Assembly (NCBI GenBank): GCA_030602565.1
Contig: JAUVZL010000020.1
Span: forward strand, 1 to 41,062
Length of the DNA: 41,062 nt
Reading direction: 5' to 3'
Origin: Candidatus Stahliibacteriota bacterium
GTDB taxonomy: Bacteria > Hydrothermota > Tepidihabitantia > SM23-42
In this document: positions 40,201 to 41,062 of the stretch, piece by piece
Layout of the letters: each line of letters begins with the position of its first letter
Numbering within the stretch: position 1 is the stretch's first letter
Notes under the pieces: model-generated
Databases searched by the model: none
Told to the model about the DNA's origin: nothing
Seen by the model: the letters and a program-made list of their open reading frames with translations, nothing else
Position numbers and translations under genes: made by a program

Positions 40201-40620
40201 GATCTGATCCATAGTGGCAAGGCAATGATCAATCAAGGAAAAATTCATTTAGCCGAGATTAAATTAAAAGAGGCAATAGGACTCTACAAGGGAAATTTTC
40301 TTGAAGATTCTTATGACTCATGGGTTGATGAAATAAGAAATGAATTACGGTCTTTATACGGGAGGGCACTTTTAATGTTAGGAGAAATCTGTTTAAGAAA
40401 ACTAAGATTTGATGAAGCAATAGAAATTGGAAAAAATATCCTGAATTTAGATCCATTTGATGAAGAGGGACACAGATTTTTAATAAGAAGTTATTCAATA
40501 AGTGGTGAAAAAGCAAAAGCAATAAATCAATATAAAAGATGCGTTGACTTGTTTCAAAAGGAACTCAATTGCTTACCTTCAGACCAAACGCAGAACCTGT
40601 ATAAAGGGATTATTGGATAA
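37267..40620 (+). CDS. AAA/TPR regulator with C-terminal wHTH and BTAD domain
   Basis: 1117 residues. N-terminal P-loop ATPase (FIGRRKEQEILKAKL, then GEPGIGKTRLI as Walker A and VILIIENIHES as Walker B), ending about residue 380. A long TPR region occupies about 400-860. The last 240 residues contain an OmpR-like winged helix (IGALLWPNLASSKITNNFHV) followed by a BTAD-type TPR (IHLAEIKLKEAIGLYKGNFL, YDSWVDEIRNEL, GRALLMLGEICLRKLRF). Known: SARP/AfsR regulators carry these domains, usually with wHTH-BTAD at the N-terminus; here the order is reversed, as in the MalT-like large regulators. The coding DNA is visibly richer in A and T than the genes before it. Target unknown. Confidence 0.88.
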   Translation: MADKINNRKLGINLSGFFELPFIGRRKEQEILKAKLNSALEYQGSCLLITGEPGIGKTRLIDEFTLEKTKDYIIISIRVKPYISQARELFAEIIKYYLNKTPNIVRTITRVINKKIYNEFAEMIPELKTYYPYEPKIISDDRTRINMNEIFYRFMANLSNFAPVILIIENIHESGSDFLAMLQYFLQNSESLPILCILTSRQNLKITKWCDGVNLKHVEKIIMSGLKEEDIRELNSLLLGNDLDESFFVWLSNRTKGIPLFIKEFLYALFEKGIIFFDNKDNKWKTIEAYSRIIVPETITETIKARLNRFANKERQFLKYASVIGEEFNPSLSIFKRPKKILPTLLKTAIIVKREYNYAFSHPLIRDVIYQDIEKEERLKLHQILGEYFLKKNDRINAAKHYLLEENKSLQIINLLLKLGEDFRKSGNNPRALSYLEKAFSMAKSMRKISDQKMFDIMFNYAANLLRIGKYNKVIEVSEAIIKLLKGSLKIIKKEKLAMAYSTYAHSLVRTARYVEAIKAAKIGIELIKKNNSIKVDSTLIELETDRAFAYKYQWQTDKALKLGLKIRNRLVQTSNPYHWYQVLNLLGSIYNGMDDYKRAIQFRKKALDYAEKFQSEPLIASAKGNLGISLMNAGELKNGEELLLKHQEYSIKTGRIREEALSYQNLGCCYFYEGYLNKAEYEYLKGIKKCQKFKIEADLVWFYKFYGMLLIFKKDYERANEYINNGIILAKKLKIKKSLFELLIHKGLLLYLAGKLTDLSKLMRNIKREFALESKTQHGEYLILKGYHTLLQGKQESGLQEIETGMNIMFEHEEYVELCRLLYFCGTQLLKYEFAKLRAKEYLKKANEIAVKYNMNGWLDIFQPGAKQSKIQPLKVFCLGKLRIEVPIHGEGFSDEWQWQKPRQLFSIFIISILRNEQLNREKIGALLWPNLASSKITNNFHVCLSQLKKVIGKEYLFYKSGVYKLKNVWIDALEFKDLIHSGKAMINQGKIHLAEIKLKEAIGLYKGNFLEDSYDSWVDEIRNELRSLYGRALLMLGEICLRKLRFDEAIEIGKNILNLDPFDEEGHRFLIRSYSISGEKAKAINQYKRCVDLFQKELNCLPSDQTQNLYKGIIG

Positions 40621-40639
40621 CGAATAACAGATGGTAGAT

Positions 40640-40960
40640 GTAAGAAAATGCCTAAATACCTAAAATACCTAAATACCTAAATGCCTAAAATGCCTAAAGA
40701 TAAGCAAATACCTAAAAATCAAAATGCCTAAATGCCTAAAGCTCGATTCATCGAGCATTAACCCATTGCCCTATCCGATAAACCTGTCCTGAGAGTAGCC
40801 TGTAGTCGCTCGATTCATCGAGCATTGTCTGATAAATCAGACAACTACAATGACACCCCTTAATATCTTTTTTCTACCCTTTCTCCGCCTTGGAGTAGCG
40901 AGACTTGTCTCGCGTAGAAAGATAGCGCAGACCAAGGTCTGCTACTCCAGAAGAGAGGGT
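40640..40960. repeat. CCTAAA short tandem run, TCAGACA palindrome block, GTAG-palindrome block
   Basis: 40650-40740 repeats atacCTAAA/atgCCTAAA about a dozen times. 40741-40850 holds CTCGATtcATCGAG twice and TGTCTGATAAATCAGACA. 40890-40955 holds GGAGTAG, CGAGACttGTCTCG, GCAGACCaaGGTCTGC and CTACTCC nested in one larger inverted structure. No gene seen. Confidence 0.85.
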
Positions 40961-40993
40961 AGTCTATTTAATAGTTTCCCTAATAGTCTATAT

Positions 40994-40999
40994 TATAAT
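40994..40999 (+). promoter_or_regulatory. -10 box TATAAT of the right-edge gene, leaderless type
   Basis: TATAAT followed by ATTGC and then GTG, the same 5-base spacing as at 7456-7448 (TATAAT-CCTGC-GTG). I see no good -35 at 16-17 bases upstream. Confidence 0.55.
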
Positions 41000-41004
41000 A
41001 TTGC

Positions 41005-41062
41005 GTGGAAAAAGTTCTTGGAATATGCCCAAAGTGTGGGTTTGTCTCATTGAACGAGAAAG
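41005..41062 (+). CDS. Start of a zinc-ribbon-like protein, cut by the window edge
   Basis: From GTG 41005 the frame reads MEKVLGICPKCGFVSLNEK and runs off the right edge. CPKCG is a typical zinc-ribbon knuckle. Leaderless spacing after a TATAAT supports the GTG start. Too short for a family call. Confidence 0.5.
   Translation, partial: MEKVLGICPKCGFVSLNEK

Noticed and set aside
1-41062. tRNA or rRNA genes
   Set aside because: No cloverleaf with TTCGA-type T-loop and CCA-ready end, and no rRNA stretch, could be recognised by eye; a covariance search would be decisive.

Overview
The window looks like a chromosome segment of an uncultured Gram-negative-type bacterium. Three secreted proteins end in a Por-secretion (type IX) style sorting domain. 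There is an outer-membrane-barrel-like protein, many GAF/GGDEF/HD-GYP signalling proteins, a SagB-type nitroreductase and an acetoin-utilisation/HDAC-like enzyme. That mix suggests an FCB-affiliated candidate phylum such as WOR-3/Stahlbacteria. The taxon is inference: no rRNA or tRNA gene was seen.

Layout. Positions 1-5050 are an accessory zone: a truncated O-antigen-ligase-like membrane gene carrying in-frame repeat inserts, a four-helix-bundle gene split by a small GIY-YIG cassette, a DUF5674 pair, a second four-helix-bundle gene and an IS256-type element. Positions 5050-11760 hold an RlmN-like radical SAM protein, a thioredoxin-reductase-like flavoprotein whose 5' end was hit by a repeat insertion, an isochorismatase-like hydrolase, a secreted M14 carboxypeptidase and a SagB-like oxidoreductase. 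Positions 12123-17293 are one tight minus-strand operon: scpA, outer-membrane protein, FHA-GGDEF, Ser/Thr kinase, cNMP-binding protein, HDAC-like hydrolase. Positions 18372-23638 are a second minus operon: BNR-repeat secreted protein, DUF362 ferredoxin, GAF-HD-GYP, CHASE2-class III cyclase. Then come ftsK (plus), a secreted FG-GAP protein, a UbiA prenyltransferase overlapping a polytopic membrane protein, a lipoprotein-like protein and a triple-GAF GGDEF protein. From 33185 genes run on plus: YjbQ, class V aminotransferase, SerA, DUF1015 (a serine-synthesis-like cluster), a large AAA/TPR/BTAD regulator, and the first codons of a zinc-ribbon-like gene at the right edge.

The most unusual feature is the intergenic DNA. 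Almost every gap is a string of short perfect palindromes (11-20 nt, each of different sequence) joined by constant linkers (GGAAnnn, TGAAGACAC, CGGTTAYGG, TGTAATTGAA, AATGAC and others). Some strings invert orientation around a fixed centre. Several stop exactly at the -35 box of the next gene, and some lie in frame inside ORFs. Promoters are clear: TTGACA-like, a 16-bp spacer in most, TATAAT-like. Several place the start codon 5-7 nt after the -10 box, which implies leaderless mRNAs.

Signalling is dense. Two GGDEF proteins with I-sites and one HD-GYP protein imply c-di-GMP turnover. A CHASE2 cyclase and a free cNMP-binding protein imply a cyclic nucleotide circuit. An FHA protein next to a Ser/Thr kinase implies phospho-signalling within the scpA operon.
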